Origin: Pseudomonas sp. CFBP 13711
GTDB lineage: Bacteria > Pseudomonadota > Gammaproteobacteria > Pseudomonadales > Pseudomonadaceae
DNA: 64,000 nt
Direction of reading: 5' to 3'
Assembly: GCF_014842265.1 (NCBI RefSeq)
Contig: NZ_JACYVI010000007.1
Span: 264,002-328,001 of the forward strand
Below the pieces are notes generated by a model that saw only the letters and a program-made list of their open reading frames with translations, had not been told where the DNA came from and did no database searches. How positions within the stretch are numbered: position 1 is the stretch's first letter; every line of letters begins with the position of its first letter. The position numbers and the translations under genes were made by a program. Shown one piece after another: positions 45,155 to 54,709 of this stretch.

Positions 45155-46291
45155 ATGTCGCAGACGTTCTACAGAAAAGGCTTTCTTGCACTCGCCGTGG
45201 CTACTGCCATGGGTGCGGCTTCATTTGCGCAGGCAGCCGACATCAAGATCGGCGTTGCTGGCCCGATGACTGGCGCCAATGCCTCGTTCGGCGAGCAATA
45301 CATGAAGGGCGCTCAAGCAGCTGCCGATGCCATCAACGCTGCGGGCGGCGTCAACGGCGATAAAATCGTCCTGACCGCCTACGACGATGCGTGCGAACCG
45401 AAACAGGCCGTTGCCGTTGCCAACAAGGCGGCGTCTGACAAAGTTGCCGGCGTTGTCGGTCACTTCTGCTCCTCCTCGACCATTCCGGCGTCGGAAGTCT
45501 ATGACGAAGCCGGCATCATCGCGATCACCCCAGGTTCCACCAACCCGACCGTGACCGAGCGCGGCCTGAGCGCCATGTTCCGTATGTGCGGCCGTGACGA
45601 TCAGCAAGGCATCGTGGCCGGCGATTACATCGTCGACGTGCTCAAGGGCAAGAAAGTCGCCGTCATCAACGACAAGGACACCTACGGCAAAGGCCTGGCA
45701 GACGCCACCGCCAAGCAGCTGACCGCTCGCGGCGTGAAGCCTGTGCTGGAAGAAGGTCTGACCCGTGGCGAGAAAGACTTCAGCGCCCTGGTCACCAAGA
45801 TCCGTTCCGTTGGCGCTGACGTGGTTTACTTCGGCGGCCTGCACCCGGAAGCCGGTCCACTGGTTCGCCAGCTGCGTGAACAAGGCCTGAAAGACGTGAA
45901 ATTCATGTCTGACGACGGCGTCGTGACCGACGAACTGGTGACCACCGCTGGCGGCGCGCAATACGTCGATGGCGTGTACATGACCTTCGGCGCCGACCCG
46001 CGCATGCTGCCAGACAGCAAGGCTGTGGTTGAGCAGTTCCGCAAATCCGGCTACGAGCCAGAAGGCTACACCCTATACGCGTACGCTTCGGTTCAGGCCC
46101 TGGCCGCTGGCTTCAACGGCGCCAAGTCGAACAAAGGGGAAGACGCTGCCAAGTTCCTCAAGGCTCACCCGGTCAAAACCGTCATGGGCGAGAAAGCCTG
46201 GGACACCAAGGGCGACCTGAAAGTCTCTGACTACGTGGTTTACCAGTGGGACAAGGACGGCAAATACCACCAGCTCGAAAAGCAGAAGTGA
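45155..46291 (+). CDS. livK: Branched-chain amino acid ABC transporter, periplasmic binding protein
   Basis: The 378-residue protein has a signal peptide ending at FAQA before ADIKIGVAGPMTGANASFGE, and the Leu/Ile/Val-binding fold (Peripla_BP_6). It captures leucine, isoleucine, valine and possibly alanine for LivHMGF. AGGAG lies nine bases before the ATG. A gap of 184 bases with a partial hairpin (CCCGG/CCGGG at about 46320-46338) separates it from livH. This would allow more binding protein than permease. The braC name used in P. aeruginosa is equivalent. Confidence 0.95.
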   Translation: MSQTFYRKGFLALAVATAMGAASFAQAADIKIGVAGPMTGANASFGEQYMKGAQAAADAINAAGGVNGDKIVLTAYDDACEPKQAVAVANKAASDKVAGVVGHFCSSSTIPASEVYDEAGIIAITPGSTNPTVTERGLSAMFRMCGRDDQQGIVAGDYIVDVLKGKKVAVINDKDTYGKGLADATAKQLTARGVKPVLEEGLTRGEKDFSALVTKIRSVGADVVYFGGLHPEAGPLVRQLREQGLKDVKFMSDDGVVTDELVTTAGGAQYVDGVYMTFGADPRMLPDSKAVVEQFRKSGYEPEGYTLYAYASVQALAAGFNGAKSNKGEDAAKFLKAHPVKTVMGEKAWDTKGDLKVSDYVVYQWDKDGKYHQLEKQK

Positions 46292-46475
46292 GTTAAGCGC
46301 TTAGTCGGATCGGTTGTGTCCCGGGGGTGAGCCGGGAAACAGTCTGATCCGGTAATCGGCGCTGTCTGACGGCGGCGCCGGATTTCTTCTGTTGCCACTG
46401 TGTGCGCCGCTCTATTCCTCACGAGGGAATGGTCGCGCGCGCCAGGTCGGCCTTTCAAGTTCGTGAGCGTGCGTG

Positions 46476-47390
<915 letters not shown>

Positions 47391-47392
47391 CC

Positions 47393-48688
47393 ATGTCTGC
47401 ACCTACTAAACCCATTGATATCAAACAAAGCCTGATCGACGCGGTGATCGCCGGGCTGCTGGCGCTGATCGTGTTCGGCCCGATCGTCGGCATCGTGCTG
47501 GACGGCTACGGCTTCAACCTGCAGCCGGGCCGCGTCGCCGTGCTCGTCGGCGTTGTCGTTGTCGGTCGTTTCTTCATGAGCCTGTTCCTGCAGACGCCGA
47601 AGGGCGTGGCCATCGCGCAGAGCTTCGAAAGCTCGGGCTCCGGCGTGCACGTGCTGCCGCCGGGTTACAAGACGCGCCTGCGTTTTATCATTCCGCTGAT
47701 GATTCTCATCGCAGTGATCTTCCCGATCTTCGCTGACAAGTACGTGCTGACCGTGGTGATCCTCGGCCTGATCTACGTGCTGCTGGGCCTGGGCCTTAAT
47801 ATCGTGGTCGGCCTCGCCGGTTTGCTGGATCTGGGTTATGTGGCCTTCTATGCAATTGGCGCGTACGGCCTGGCGCTGGGTTATCAGTATCTGGGCCTGG
47901 GGTTCTGGTCGGCGCTGCCGCTGGCGGCGATTGCGGCGGCGCTTGCCGGTTGCATCCTCGGCTTTCCGGTGCTGCGCATGCACGGGGACTACCTGGCGAT
48001 CGTGACCCTAGGCTTCGGCGAGATCATTCGTCTGGTGCTCAATAACTGGTTGTCGTTCACCGGCGGCCCGAACGGCGTGCCGGTGCCTTCGCCGACCTTC
48101 TTCGGCCTGGAATTCGGGCGTCGCGCCAAAGACGGCGGCATCCCGATCCACGAGTACTTCGGCTTCGAATACAACCCCGACCTGAAATTCATCTTCATCT
48201 ACACCGTGCTGTTTCTGGTGGTGCTGGCGGTGCTGTACGTCAAACACCGCCTGACCCGCATGCCGGTAGGCCGCGCGTGGGAAGCGCTGCGTGAAGACGA
48301 GATCGCCTGCCGCTCCATGGGCCTGAATCACGTGCTGGTCAAGCTGTCGGCCTTCACCATCGGCGCGTCGACGGCGGGTCTGGCGGGGGTGTTCTTCGCC
48401 AGTTATCAAGGCTTCGTCAACCCGACCTCGTTCACCTTTTTCGAGTCGGCGCTGATCCTCGCTATTGTCGTGCTCGGCGGCATGGGCTCGACCGTCGGCG
48501 TGGTCATCGCGGCGTTCGTGCTGACCGTCGCACCGGAACTGCTGCGCAGCTTCGCGGAATACCGCGTCTTGTTGTTCGGCATCCTCATGGTGCTGATGAT
48601 GATCTGGCGTCCCCGTGGCCTGATTCGCATCAGCCGTACCGGCGTGCAGCCACGCAAAGGCGTGCTGGCCAAAGTGGAGGGCGCGTGA
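47393..48688 (+). CDS. livM: Branched-chain amino acid ABC transporter permease LivM
   Basis: The 431-residue permease is longer than LivH because of an N-terminal extension with two or three extra helices (LIDAVIAGLLALIVFGPIVG). The EAA-like segment is GRAWEALREDEIACRSMGLN. It pairs with LivH in the inner membrane. I start at ATG 47393. An open frame reaching back into livH is a shadow. Its stop overlaps the livG start. Confidence 0.95.
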   Translation: MSAPTKPIDIKQSLIDAVIAGLLALIVFGPIVGIVLDGYGFNLQPGRVAVLVGVVVVGRFFMSLFLQTPKGVAIAQSFESSGSGVHVLPPGYKTRLRFIIPLMILIAVIFPIFADKYVLTVVILGLIYVLLGLGLNIVVGLAGLLDLGYVAFYAIGAYGLALGYQYLGLGFWSALPLAAIAAALAGCILGFPVLRMHGDYLAIVTLGFGEIIRLVLNNWLSFTGGPNGVPVPSPTFFGLEFGRRAKDGGIPIHEYFGFEYNPDLKFIFIYTVLFLVVLAVLYVKHRLTRMPVGRAWEALREDEIACRSMGLNHVLVKLSAFTIGASTAGLAGVFFASYQGFVNPTSFTFFESALILAIVVLGGMGSTVGVVIAAFVLTVAPELLRSFAEYRVLLFGILMVLMMIWRPRGLIRISRTGVQPRKGVLAKVEGA

Positions 48689-49563
48689 TGAGCGACGAAA
48701 TCGTTCTGTCCGTCGAAAACCTGATGATGCACTTCGGCGGCATCAAGGCCCTCAGCGACGTCAGCCTGCAAGTGCGGCGCAACTCGATTTTCGCCCTGAT
48801 CGGCCCGAACGGCGCCGGCAAGACCACGGTGTTCAACTGCCTGACCGGCTTTTACAAAGCCACCGGCGGGCGCATTGAGCTCAATGCGCGGGGCAAGAAA
48901 ACCAACGTCATTCAGTTGCTCGGCGAGCAGTTTCGCGCCGCCGACTTCGCTTCGCCGAAGCGCTTCGGCAGCCGGCTGTACTACAAGATGTTCGGCGGCA
49001 CACATTTGGTAAACCGTGCGGGGCTTGCGCGAACTTTCCAGAATATTCGCCTGTTCAAGGAAATGTCCGTCGTCGAGAACCTGCTGGTCGCACAGCACAT
49101 GTGGGTCAATCGCAACATGCTTGCCGGCATTCTCAACACCAAGGCCTATCGCAAGGCCGAAGACGACGCCATGAACACCGCGTTCTACTGGCTCGAAGTG
49201 GTGGATCTGGTGGACTGCGCCAACCGTCTGGCTGGCGAGCTTTCCTACGGCCAGCAACGCCGTCTGGAGATCGCGCGGGCGATGTGCACGCGTCCGCAGG
49301 TCATCTGCCTGGACGAACCGGCAGCAGGCCTGAACCCTCAGGAAACCGAGGCGTTGAGCGGCATGATTCGCCACTTGCGCGACGATCACGACATGACCAT
49401 CGTGCTGATCGAGCACGACATGGGCATGGTCATGGGGATTTCCGACGACATCGTCGTGCTCGACCACGGCAACGTGATCGCCAAGGGCAAACCGGAGCAG
49501 ATCCGCAACGATCCGAAAGTGATCGCGGCGTATCTGGGCGCTGATGAAGAGGAGTTGGTATGA
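48688..49563 (+). CDS. livG: Branched-chain amino acid ABC transporter ATPase LivG
   Basis: The 291-residue ATPase has Walker A GPNGAGKTT, the signature LSYGQQRRLEIARAM and Walker B VICLDEPAAGLNP. The LivG-type insert before the signature (SPKRFGSRLYYKMFGGTHLV) is present. ATG 48688 overlaps the livM stop, and a GTG one codon upstream is also possible. The stop overlaps the livF ATG. Confidence 0.96.
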   Translation: MSDEIVLSVENLMMHFGGIKALSDVSLQVRRNSIFALIGPNGAGKTTVFNCLTGFYKATGGRIELNARGKKTNVIQLLGEQFRAADFASPKRFGSRLYYKMFGGTHLVNRAGLARTFQNIRLFKEMSVVENLLVAQHMWVNRNMLAGILNTKAYRKAEDDAMNTAFYWLEVVDLVDCANRLAGELSYGQQRRLEIARAMCTRPQVICLDEPAAGLNPQETEALSGMIRHLRDDHDMTIVLIEHDMGMVMGISDDIVVLDHGNVIAKGKPEQIRNDPKVIAAYLGADEEELV

Positions 49564-50276
49564 GTAAGCCGATCCTCGAACTGAAAGAGATCGACGTGTA
49601 TTACGGGCCGATTCAGGCCCTGAAGAAAGTCTCGATGCACATTGATGAGGGCGAGACGGTCAGCCTGATCGGCTCCAACGGCGCGGGCAAATCCACGCTG
49701 CTGATGTCGATCTTCGGCCAGCCGCGCGCGGCCAGCGGCCAGATCATCTATCAGGGCACCGACATCACCCACAAGTCGTCCCACTACATCGCGTCCAACG
49801 GCATCGCGCAATCGCCGGAAGGCCGCCGCGTGTTCCCGGACATGTCGGTGGAAGAGAACCTGATGATGGGCACCATCCCCATCGGCGACAAACACGCCAG
49901 CGAAGACATGCAACGCATGTTCGAGATGTTCCCGCGGCTCAAGGAGCGTCGTAATCAGCGGGCGATGACCATGTCCGGCGGCGAGCAGCAAATGCTCGCC
50001 ATCGCCCGCGCGCTGATGAGCCGTCCCAAGTTGCTGTTGCTGGACGAACCGAGCCTGGGTCTGGCGCCGATCATCGTTAAGCAGATTTTCGCGACGCTGC
50101 GTGAGCTGGCGCAGACTGGCATGACGATCTTCCTGGTCGAGCAGAACGCCAACCATGCGCTGAAGCTGTCGGACCGCGCTTACGTGATGGTTAACGGCGA
50201 GATCCGTCTGACCGGCACCGGTAAGGAATTGCTCACCAACGAGGAGGTCAGGAACGCCTATCTCGGCGGTCACTGA
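49560..50276 (+). CDS. livF: Branched-chain amino acid ABC transporter ATPase LivF
   Basis: The second ATPase of the transporter has 238 residues, with Walker A GSNGAGKST, signature MSGGEQQMLAIARAL and Walker B LLLLDEPSLGLAP. It dimerises with LivG. ATGA overlap with livG and a strong terminator 22 bases after its stop mark the operon end. Confidence 0.96.
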   Translation: MSKPILELKEIDVYYGPIQALKKVSMHIDEGETVSLIGSNGAGKSTLLMSIFGQPRAASGQIIYQGTDITHKSSHYIASNGIAQSPEGRRVFPDMSVEENLMMGTIPIGDKHASEDMQRMFEMFPRLKERRNQRAMTMSGGEQQMLAIARALMSRPKLLLLDEPSLGLAPIIVKQIFATLRELAQTGMTIFLVEQNANHALKLSDRAYVMVNGEIRLTGTGKELLTNEEVRNAYLGGH

Positions 50277-50298
50277 TTCCTTATCCTGCTGTTAAAAC

Positions 50299-50331
50299 AA
50301 GCCCCGGGTGGATAACTCCCGGGGCTTTTTT
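50299..50331 (+). terminator. Intrinsic terminator of livKHMGF
   Basis: AAGCCCCGGG and CCCGGGGCTT form a perfect ten-pair stem followed by six T residues. The loop TGGATAACT contains most of a DnaA box. Confidence 0.92.
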
Positions 50332-50450
50332 GTGGGGAAGTGGAATTGTGGAAAACAATTTTGGGCAGTTGCGAAAACGCGACATATAGCCGCTGCAAAT
50401 CGCTGTTTTGTCACGCTTTTGACTTGTTCAGTTTTACTGTGGAGGTGACT

Positions 50451-50537
50451 GTGAATAAGTTGTCAGCAGCTGGCTGCAGGCCTTTGTTTACGTGGCTTGC
50501 AGCCTTCTGATCAGTTTTTGATCAGCCGTTTCGGCTG
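50451..50537 (+). promoter_or_regulatory. Possible leader mini-ORF with alternative stem-loops
   Basis: GTG 50451, five bases after GGAGG, would encode 19 residues ending at TGA 50508-50510. Within and after it lie stems GGCTGCA/TGCAGCC (50472-50504), CTGATCA/TGATCAG (50507-50525) and CAGCCG/CGGCTG (50523-50537). The last two share bases and exclude each other, as in attenuators. It may equally be an sRNA or chance. Confidence 0.3.
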
Positions 50538-50605
50538 GTATTTTGCGGGGGTTTGTCAACGTTGTCCTGGCTGGTTTTTTATACAGTCTTTAGGCAGCGC
50601 CGCCC

Positions 50606-50614
50606 TGTGGATAA
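50606..50614 (-). promoter_or_regulatory. DnaA box (TTATCCACA)
   Basis: A perfect match to the DnaA consensus, read on the minus strand. Confidence 0.5.
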
Positions 50615-50823
50615 GTCTGTGCGCAACCGTTGGAAAGACCGCCGCAGATAGCGCAATCTCTGGCCTCGACGCGTCATTCCTGTCCGCGCACCCAAGTCCA
50701 GGGTGAATTGGACGGCAGATGGCCCATGGCCGGTCAAGTAAAAACATCGTTCGAGTTACCCACACTCCCCGTATGCCGGGACTTCCGGCGTTTCGAGTTG
50801 CCCCCAGAAAATGGTTGCCTGAC

Positions 50824-50832
50824 TGTGGATAA
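50824..50832 (-). promoter_or_regulatory. DnaA box (TTATCCACA)
   Basis: A second perfect match in the same orientation, 218 bases from the first. A near match (TGTGAATAA) lies at 50450-50458. Confidence 0.5.
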
Positions 50833-51046
50833 GGTGGGCAAAAGTGTCTGCAGGCCAGATGACATAAGGCCTTGGAGCCATTGGTTGTTTTTTATACAGC
50901 AAAGCAGTTGTATGACGATGTTGCTGATGGTGCTTGATCCCGGCCTGTCTGCGCGGGCATTCTCCAGAACCTTCTTACACGCAACGCAGCTTGCGTGACA
51001 TTCCCGCTTGGCTTGATAAGCCCGCATCTTTAGTCAGGAGAAAGAA

Positions 51047-51817
51047 ATGACCTCTACCGTATTCATTACCGGGGCCACTTCCGGGTTCGGCGAAGCCTGC
51101 GCCCGTCGTTTTGCCGAGGCGGGCTGGTCACTGGTGCTGACCGGTCGCCGTGAAGACCGCTTGCAGGCGCTGAGCGCTGAATTGTCGAAACAGACCAAGG
51201 TGCACACGCTGACGCTGGACGTGCGCGATCGCGCAGGCGTGGAGCGCGCTGTGGAAAGCCTGCCGGCTGAATTCGCGAAGATTCGTGGCCTGATCAACAA
51301 CGCTGGCCTGGCGCTGGGTATCGATCCCGCACCCAAGTGCGATCTGGATGACTGGGACACCATGATCGACACCAACGTCAAAGGGCTGGTTTACACGACG
51401 CGCACGCTGCTTTCACGCCTCATCGCTTACGGCCGCGGAGCCAGCATCGTCAATCTTGGTTCGGTGGCGGGGAATTATCCGTACCCGGGCGGTAACGTTT
51501 ATGGCGGCACGAAAGCATTCGTCGGCCAGTTCTCGCTGAACTTGCGCAATGACCTGGTTGGCACCGGCGTACGCGTGACCAACCTTGAGCCGGGGCTGTG
51601 TGAGAGTGAGTTCTCGCTGGTGCGTTTCGGCGGCGATCAGGCCAAGTACGACGCCACCTATGCGGGTGCAGAGCCTATCCAGCCCCAAGACATCGCCGAC
51701 ACTATCTTCTGGATCATGAACACCCCGGCCCACGTCAACGTCAACAGCCTGGAGCTGATGCCTGTGAGCCAGACCTGGGCCGGGTTTGCGATTGATCGCA
51801 GTCGTGGGGAGAAGTAA
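51047..51817 (+). CDS. Short-chain dehydrogenase/reductase (YdfG-like 3-hydroxy acid dehydrogenase)
   Basis: The 256-residue protein has the NADP-binding TGATSGFGEACARRF, the structural NNAG and the catalytic set S139, Y152 and K156 (VYGGTKAF). It resembles E. coli YdfG, an NADP-dependent dehydrogenase acting on L-allo-threonine, serine and 3-hydroxypropionate. The exact substrate is inferred from that similarity. CAGGAG precedes the ATG. It stands alone after the structured gene-free region. Confidence 0.88.
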   Translation: MTSTVFITGATSGFGEACARRFAEAGWSLVLTGRREDRLQALSAELSKQTKVHTLTLDVRDRAGVERAVESLPAEFAKIRGLINNAGLALGIDPAPKCDLDDWDTMIDTNVKGLVYTTRTLLSRLIAYGRGASIVNLGSVAGNYPYPGGNVYGGTKAFVGQFSLNLRNDLVGTGVRVTNLEPGLCESEFSLVRFGGDQAKYDATYAGAEPIQPQDIADTIFWIMNTPAHVNVNSLELMPVSQTWAGFAIDRSRGEK

Positions 51818-51880
51818 GTAGGGTTTTAGCTGATTAGCGCCGCCCGGCAGGCGGCGCGCTTTAGAAAGCAGCGCCGTCCA

Positions 51881-51972
51881 TGTGGGAGTGAGCTTGCTCA
51901 CGAAGACGGCATTTCAATCGCTGAATCTTTAGCGGATGTACCTGCCCATTCGCGAGCAAGCTCGCTCCCACA
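51881..51972. repeat. Inverted pair of REP elements
   Basis: TGTGGGAGTGAGCTTGCTCA and the oppositely facing CGCGAGCAAGCTCGCTCCCA are about 50 bases apart, the usual paired layout of Pseudomonas REPs. They fill the gap between the dehydrogenase and the convergent AGE gene. Confidence 0.9.
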
Positions 51973-52017
51973 GGGGGCGTCGCCAATCTCTGATGGGATG
52001 ACCATCAGGGAGTCAGC

Positions 52018-53154
52018 TCAGCCGCTGAAATACTCGGCCAACCCGATGTAGCAGGTCGCCAGGTGATACGGCGTCGTCGACGGCATGTCGCTGCGGCTGA
52101 TCTGCCCCTGGCTGTCTAGGCACTCGTTCCAGCCGGTGGGGTGCAGGAACTGCGCTTGCAGCGCGTTCAACTGACGCGCCAGCAGGTGCTCACTATCAGG
52201 CCGCAAGGTCAACGCGCGCAGGTATTCAGCCTGGGCCCAGATACGCTGCGTGCCGTCTTTCACGGAGCCGTCCACTTCCAGCATCGCCGCGACCGCGCCC
52301 GTCGTTTGATCGACGCCCTGTGCCTCGGCGTGGGCGAACGCGGTCTCCAGCGAGCGATACAGCGGCGTGCCCCGCAGCCGCGAGGAAGACGCCAGCAAGT
52401 AGAACCATTCGAACTGGTGACCCGGCTCGGACCAGTTATCCACAGCGTCCAGCGGTTTCTCCAGCATCACTCCGTGCTCGACATCGACAAAGCGTCGTTG
52501 CATGGCTTCCACCAGCCCATCCAGCGCCGCCCGCGTGTCAGCGTCATCGCGCACGGCCAGTGCGCCGAGAAAGGCTTCGGCCAGATGCATCAGCGGGTTC
52601 TGCAGCGGGCCGGCGTTCAGCGAAGACCAATCCTCGGCCAGCACGGACTCGTACAAACCGTCGCCATCGGCGAAGCGTTCGGCGACCACGTTCAGGGCGG
52701 CATTGAGCACCGACTCCACCAGCGGCTCACGGACCTTGCCCCAGTAATGGGCGCAGGCGAAGACGATGAAGGCGTGGGTATAGAGATCCTTGCGGCAATC
52801 CAGCGGCGCGCCCTGTGGATCAATGCTGTAGAACCAGCCGCCGTGCTCGGCATCGTGAAAATGCTGCTGCAACGAACGAAACAGCGCGGTTGCGCGGGTA
52901 GCGGCGTCGGGCACGTCGGGGTGATCGATCAGGCTTGAAAACAGGAACAGCTGACGCGCACAGGCCATGGCCCGGTAGCGCTGCGGCGGCAGAGGCCGAT
53001 GCTGAGCGTCGACCGCCTCAAACGGCAGGGCCATCTCGGCATTCCACCCCGGGCCTTGCCACAACGGGACGACCACGCCCATAAAGTGCTGCTGCAGCTC
53101 AGTGAACAGGGCGGACAGTTCAGACTTGGCGGTGGGGAGGGAAGCGTCAGGCAT
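52018..53154 (-). CDS. AGE family epimerase/isomerase (mannose isomerase-like)
   Basis: The 378-residue protein belongs to the N-acylglucosamine 2-epimerase fold, an alpha/alpha barrel. Segments with likely catalytic histidines and charged residues are CRKDLYTHAFIVFA, EPGHQFEWFYLL, RIWAQAEYLRAL and STTPYHLATC. Bacterial members isomerise mannose to fructose or epimerise cellobiose-type sugars. The presence of RKDLYTHAF and the Pseudomonas origin favour mannose isomerase, but this is not decisive. It has no operon partners. Confidence 0.82.
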   Translation of the reverse strand: MPDASLPTAKSELSALFTELQQHFMGVVVPLWQGPGWNAEMALPFEAVDAQHRPLPPQRYRAMACARQLFLFSSLIDHPDVPDAATRATALFRSLQQHFHDAEHGGWFYSIDPQGAPLDCRKDLYTHAFIVFACAHYWGKVREPLVESVLNAALNVVAERFADGDGLYESVLAEDWSSLNAGPLQNPLMHLAEAFLGALAVRDDADTRAALDGLVEAMQRRFVDVEHGVMLEKPLDAVDNWSEPGHQFEWFYLLASSSRLRGTPLYRSLETAFAHAEAQGVDQTTGAVAAMLEVDGSVKDGTQRIWAQAEYLRALTLRPDSEHLLARQLNALQAQFLHPTGWNECLDSQGQISRSDMPSTTPYHLATCYIGLAEYFSG

Positions 53155-53285
53155 TGGATGGCGTCACGGCAGTGGCAAATTGCGCGACATGGTAGCAGGA
53201 GGGGAGGCGAGCGGGGCAGCGGGGATCAATTGATCCCCGCCAAGCCGTATCGGAAATGCCTGCCGTTCAACGCAAAACGCGATCC

Positions 53286-53378
53286 CTGTAGGAGTGAGCC
53301 TGCTCGCGAAGACGGTATTTCAACCGCTGAAGATTGAGCGGATGTTCGGACCTCTTCGCGAGCAAGCTCGCTCCCACA
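53286..53378. repeat. Inverted pair of REP elements
   Basis: TGTAGGAGTGAGCCTGCTCG faces CGCGAGCAAGCTCGCTCCCA across about 50 bases. The intervening sequence (AAGACGGTATTTCAACCGCT) resembles the spacer of the pair at 51.9 kb, so the pair moves as one unit. Confidence 0.9.
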
Positions 53379-53430
53379 ATTGACCTGTCGGTAGACATAT
53401 ATCTGCGGTCTGGTTTTATCGCAGCGTCAT

Positions 53431-54003
53431 TCAGCCCGCGAACAACCAGACGCCGGTCGCCGCCGACAAGGCGCCTGCGATCCGCACGACCGGGGCCGCC
53501 GCCGTTGGCAGGAAGCGCACCACGGCGTAACCCGCCGCGTGCAGCGCAGCGGTCGCGCCGACGAAACCGAGGGCGTAACCCCAAGGGCTCGACATCTCCG
53601 GCAGCTCCAGACCATGGGCCACGCCGTGGAACAGCGCAAACAGCGCCGTCGCCGCCACGGCCACGAACAGCGGCGGACGCACCGCCAGCGCCACCGCCAG
53701 GCCCAGAGCAAACACCGAGGCCGCAATACCGCTTTCCAGTGCAGGCAGCGCCAGCCCTTCAAACCCGAGCGAGCCGCCGAGCAGCATGGTGCCGACAAAC
53801 GTGCACGGCAGCGCCCAGCGCGCGGCGCCTTTTTGCTGTGCAGCCCACAGCCCGACAGCAATCATCGCCAGCAGGTGATCGATGCCGCCCAATGGATGGC
53901 TGATGCCTGCCACAAGACCGCTTTCGTCATGGCCGGGGTGGGCGAAGGCCAGCGCCGGGACGAGGAGCAGCGCCAACGCGCCGAATACTTTTTTGCCGTT
54001 CAT
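53431..54003 (-). CDS. ureJ: HupE/UreJ family nickel permease-like protein
   Basis: The 190-residue membrane protein has a signal-like N-terminus ending before HPGHDESGLVAG, then six or so helices with the family motifs HPLGGIDHLLAMIAVG and FHGVAHGLELP. HupE/UreJ proteins are secondary nickel or cobalt transporters. Being the last gene after ureE-ureF-ureG on the same strand argues for nickel supply to urease. The gap to ureG is 33 bases. Confidence 0.88.
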   Translation of the reverse strand: MNGKKVFGALALLLVPALAFAHPGHDESGLVAGISHPLGGIDHLLAMIAVGLWAAQQKGAARWALPCTFVGTMLLGGSLGFEGLALPALESGIAASVFALGLAVALAVRPPLFVAVAATALFALFHGVAHGLELPEMSSPWGYALGFVGATAALHAAGYAVVRFLPTAAAPVVRIAGALSAATGVWLFAG

Positions 54004-54036
54004 GGATGAATTCCTTGAGTCCTTAAGATGTACGAA

Positions 54037-54651
54037 TCAGGCCGCAGTCAGCAGGCCCTGGCGCTCGATGAACGCGACGATCTGCTCCAGCCCGTGACCG
54101 GTTTTCTGGTTGCTGAACACGAACGGCTTGTCGCCGCGCATCTTCTTCGTGTCGCGGTCCATCATCTCCAGCGAGGCACCGACCAGTGGCGCGAGGTCGA
54201 TCTTGTTGATCACCAGCAGATCGGATTTGCAGATGCCGGGGCCACCCTTGCGCGGCAGCTTGTCACCCGCCGACACGTCGATCACATAAATGGTGAGGTC
54301 CGACAGCTCCGGGCTGAACGTCGCGGACAGGTTGTCGCCACCGGATTCGACGATGATCAGGTCCAGACCCTCGAAGCGCCGATTGAGCTGGTCGACGGCT
54401 TCCAGATTGATCGACGCGTCTTCGCGGATCGCCGTGTGCGGGCAGCCGCCGGTTTCCACGCCGATGATGCGCTCAGGCGCGAGTGCTTCGTTGCGCACCA
54501 GAAAATCAGCGTCTTCACGGGTGTAGATGTCGTTGGTGACCACCGCCAGGTTGTAGCGATCTCGCAGGGCCAGGCACAGCGCGAGGGTCAGGGCAGTCTT
54601 GCCGGAACCGACCGGACCGCCGATGCCGACGCGCAAAGGTTGGCTGTTCAT
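54037..54651 (-). CDS. ureG: Urease accessory GTPase UreG
   Basis: UreG hydrolyses GTP to drive nickel delivery into apo-urease. The 204-residue protein has the P-loop GIGGPVGSGKTAL, VVTNDIYTREDADFL, the metal-binding CPH motif in VETGGCPHTAIRED, and NKIDLAP. It follows ureF after about 58 bases. Confidence 0.98.
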   Translation of the reverse strand: MNSQPLRVGIGGPVGSGKTALTLALCLALRDRYNLAVVTNDIYTREDADFLVRNEALAPERIIGVETGGCPHTAIREDASINLEAVDQLNRRFEGLDLIIVESGGDNLSATFSPELSDLTIYVIDVSAGDKLPRKGGPGICKSDLLVINKIDLAPLVGASLEMMDRDTKKMRGDKPFVFSNQKTGHGLEQIVAFIERQGLLTAA

Positions 54652-54709
54652 TCGTTCTCTCCGTTAAGCAGGTTGTGCGGTTCGAGGCGCTGCGCCGATG
54701 GCGGCCACC

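Larger units (their letters stand above)
50332..51046 (+). other. 715-base gene-free region with hairpins and DnaA-box-like sites
   Basis: No supported gene fits here. The stretch holds two perfect TGTGGATAA boxes and one single-mismatch copy, two copies of TTTTTTATACAG (about 50575 and 50889), and a set of stem-loops at 50472-50537. A further hairpin, CACGCAA/TTGCGTG, lies at 50978-50997, about 50 bases before the short-chain dehydrogenase start. It looks more AT rich than its neighbours. Confidence 0.6.

Noticed and set aside
52436..52444. A perfect DnaA box inside the AGE isomerase gene
   Set aside because: Isolated and within coding sequence. It may be chance and I would not attach function to it.
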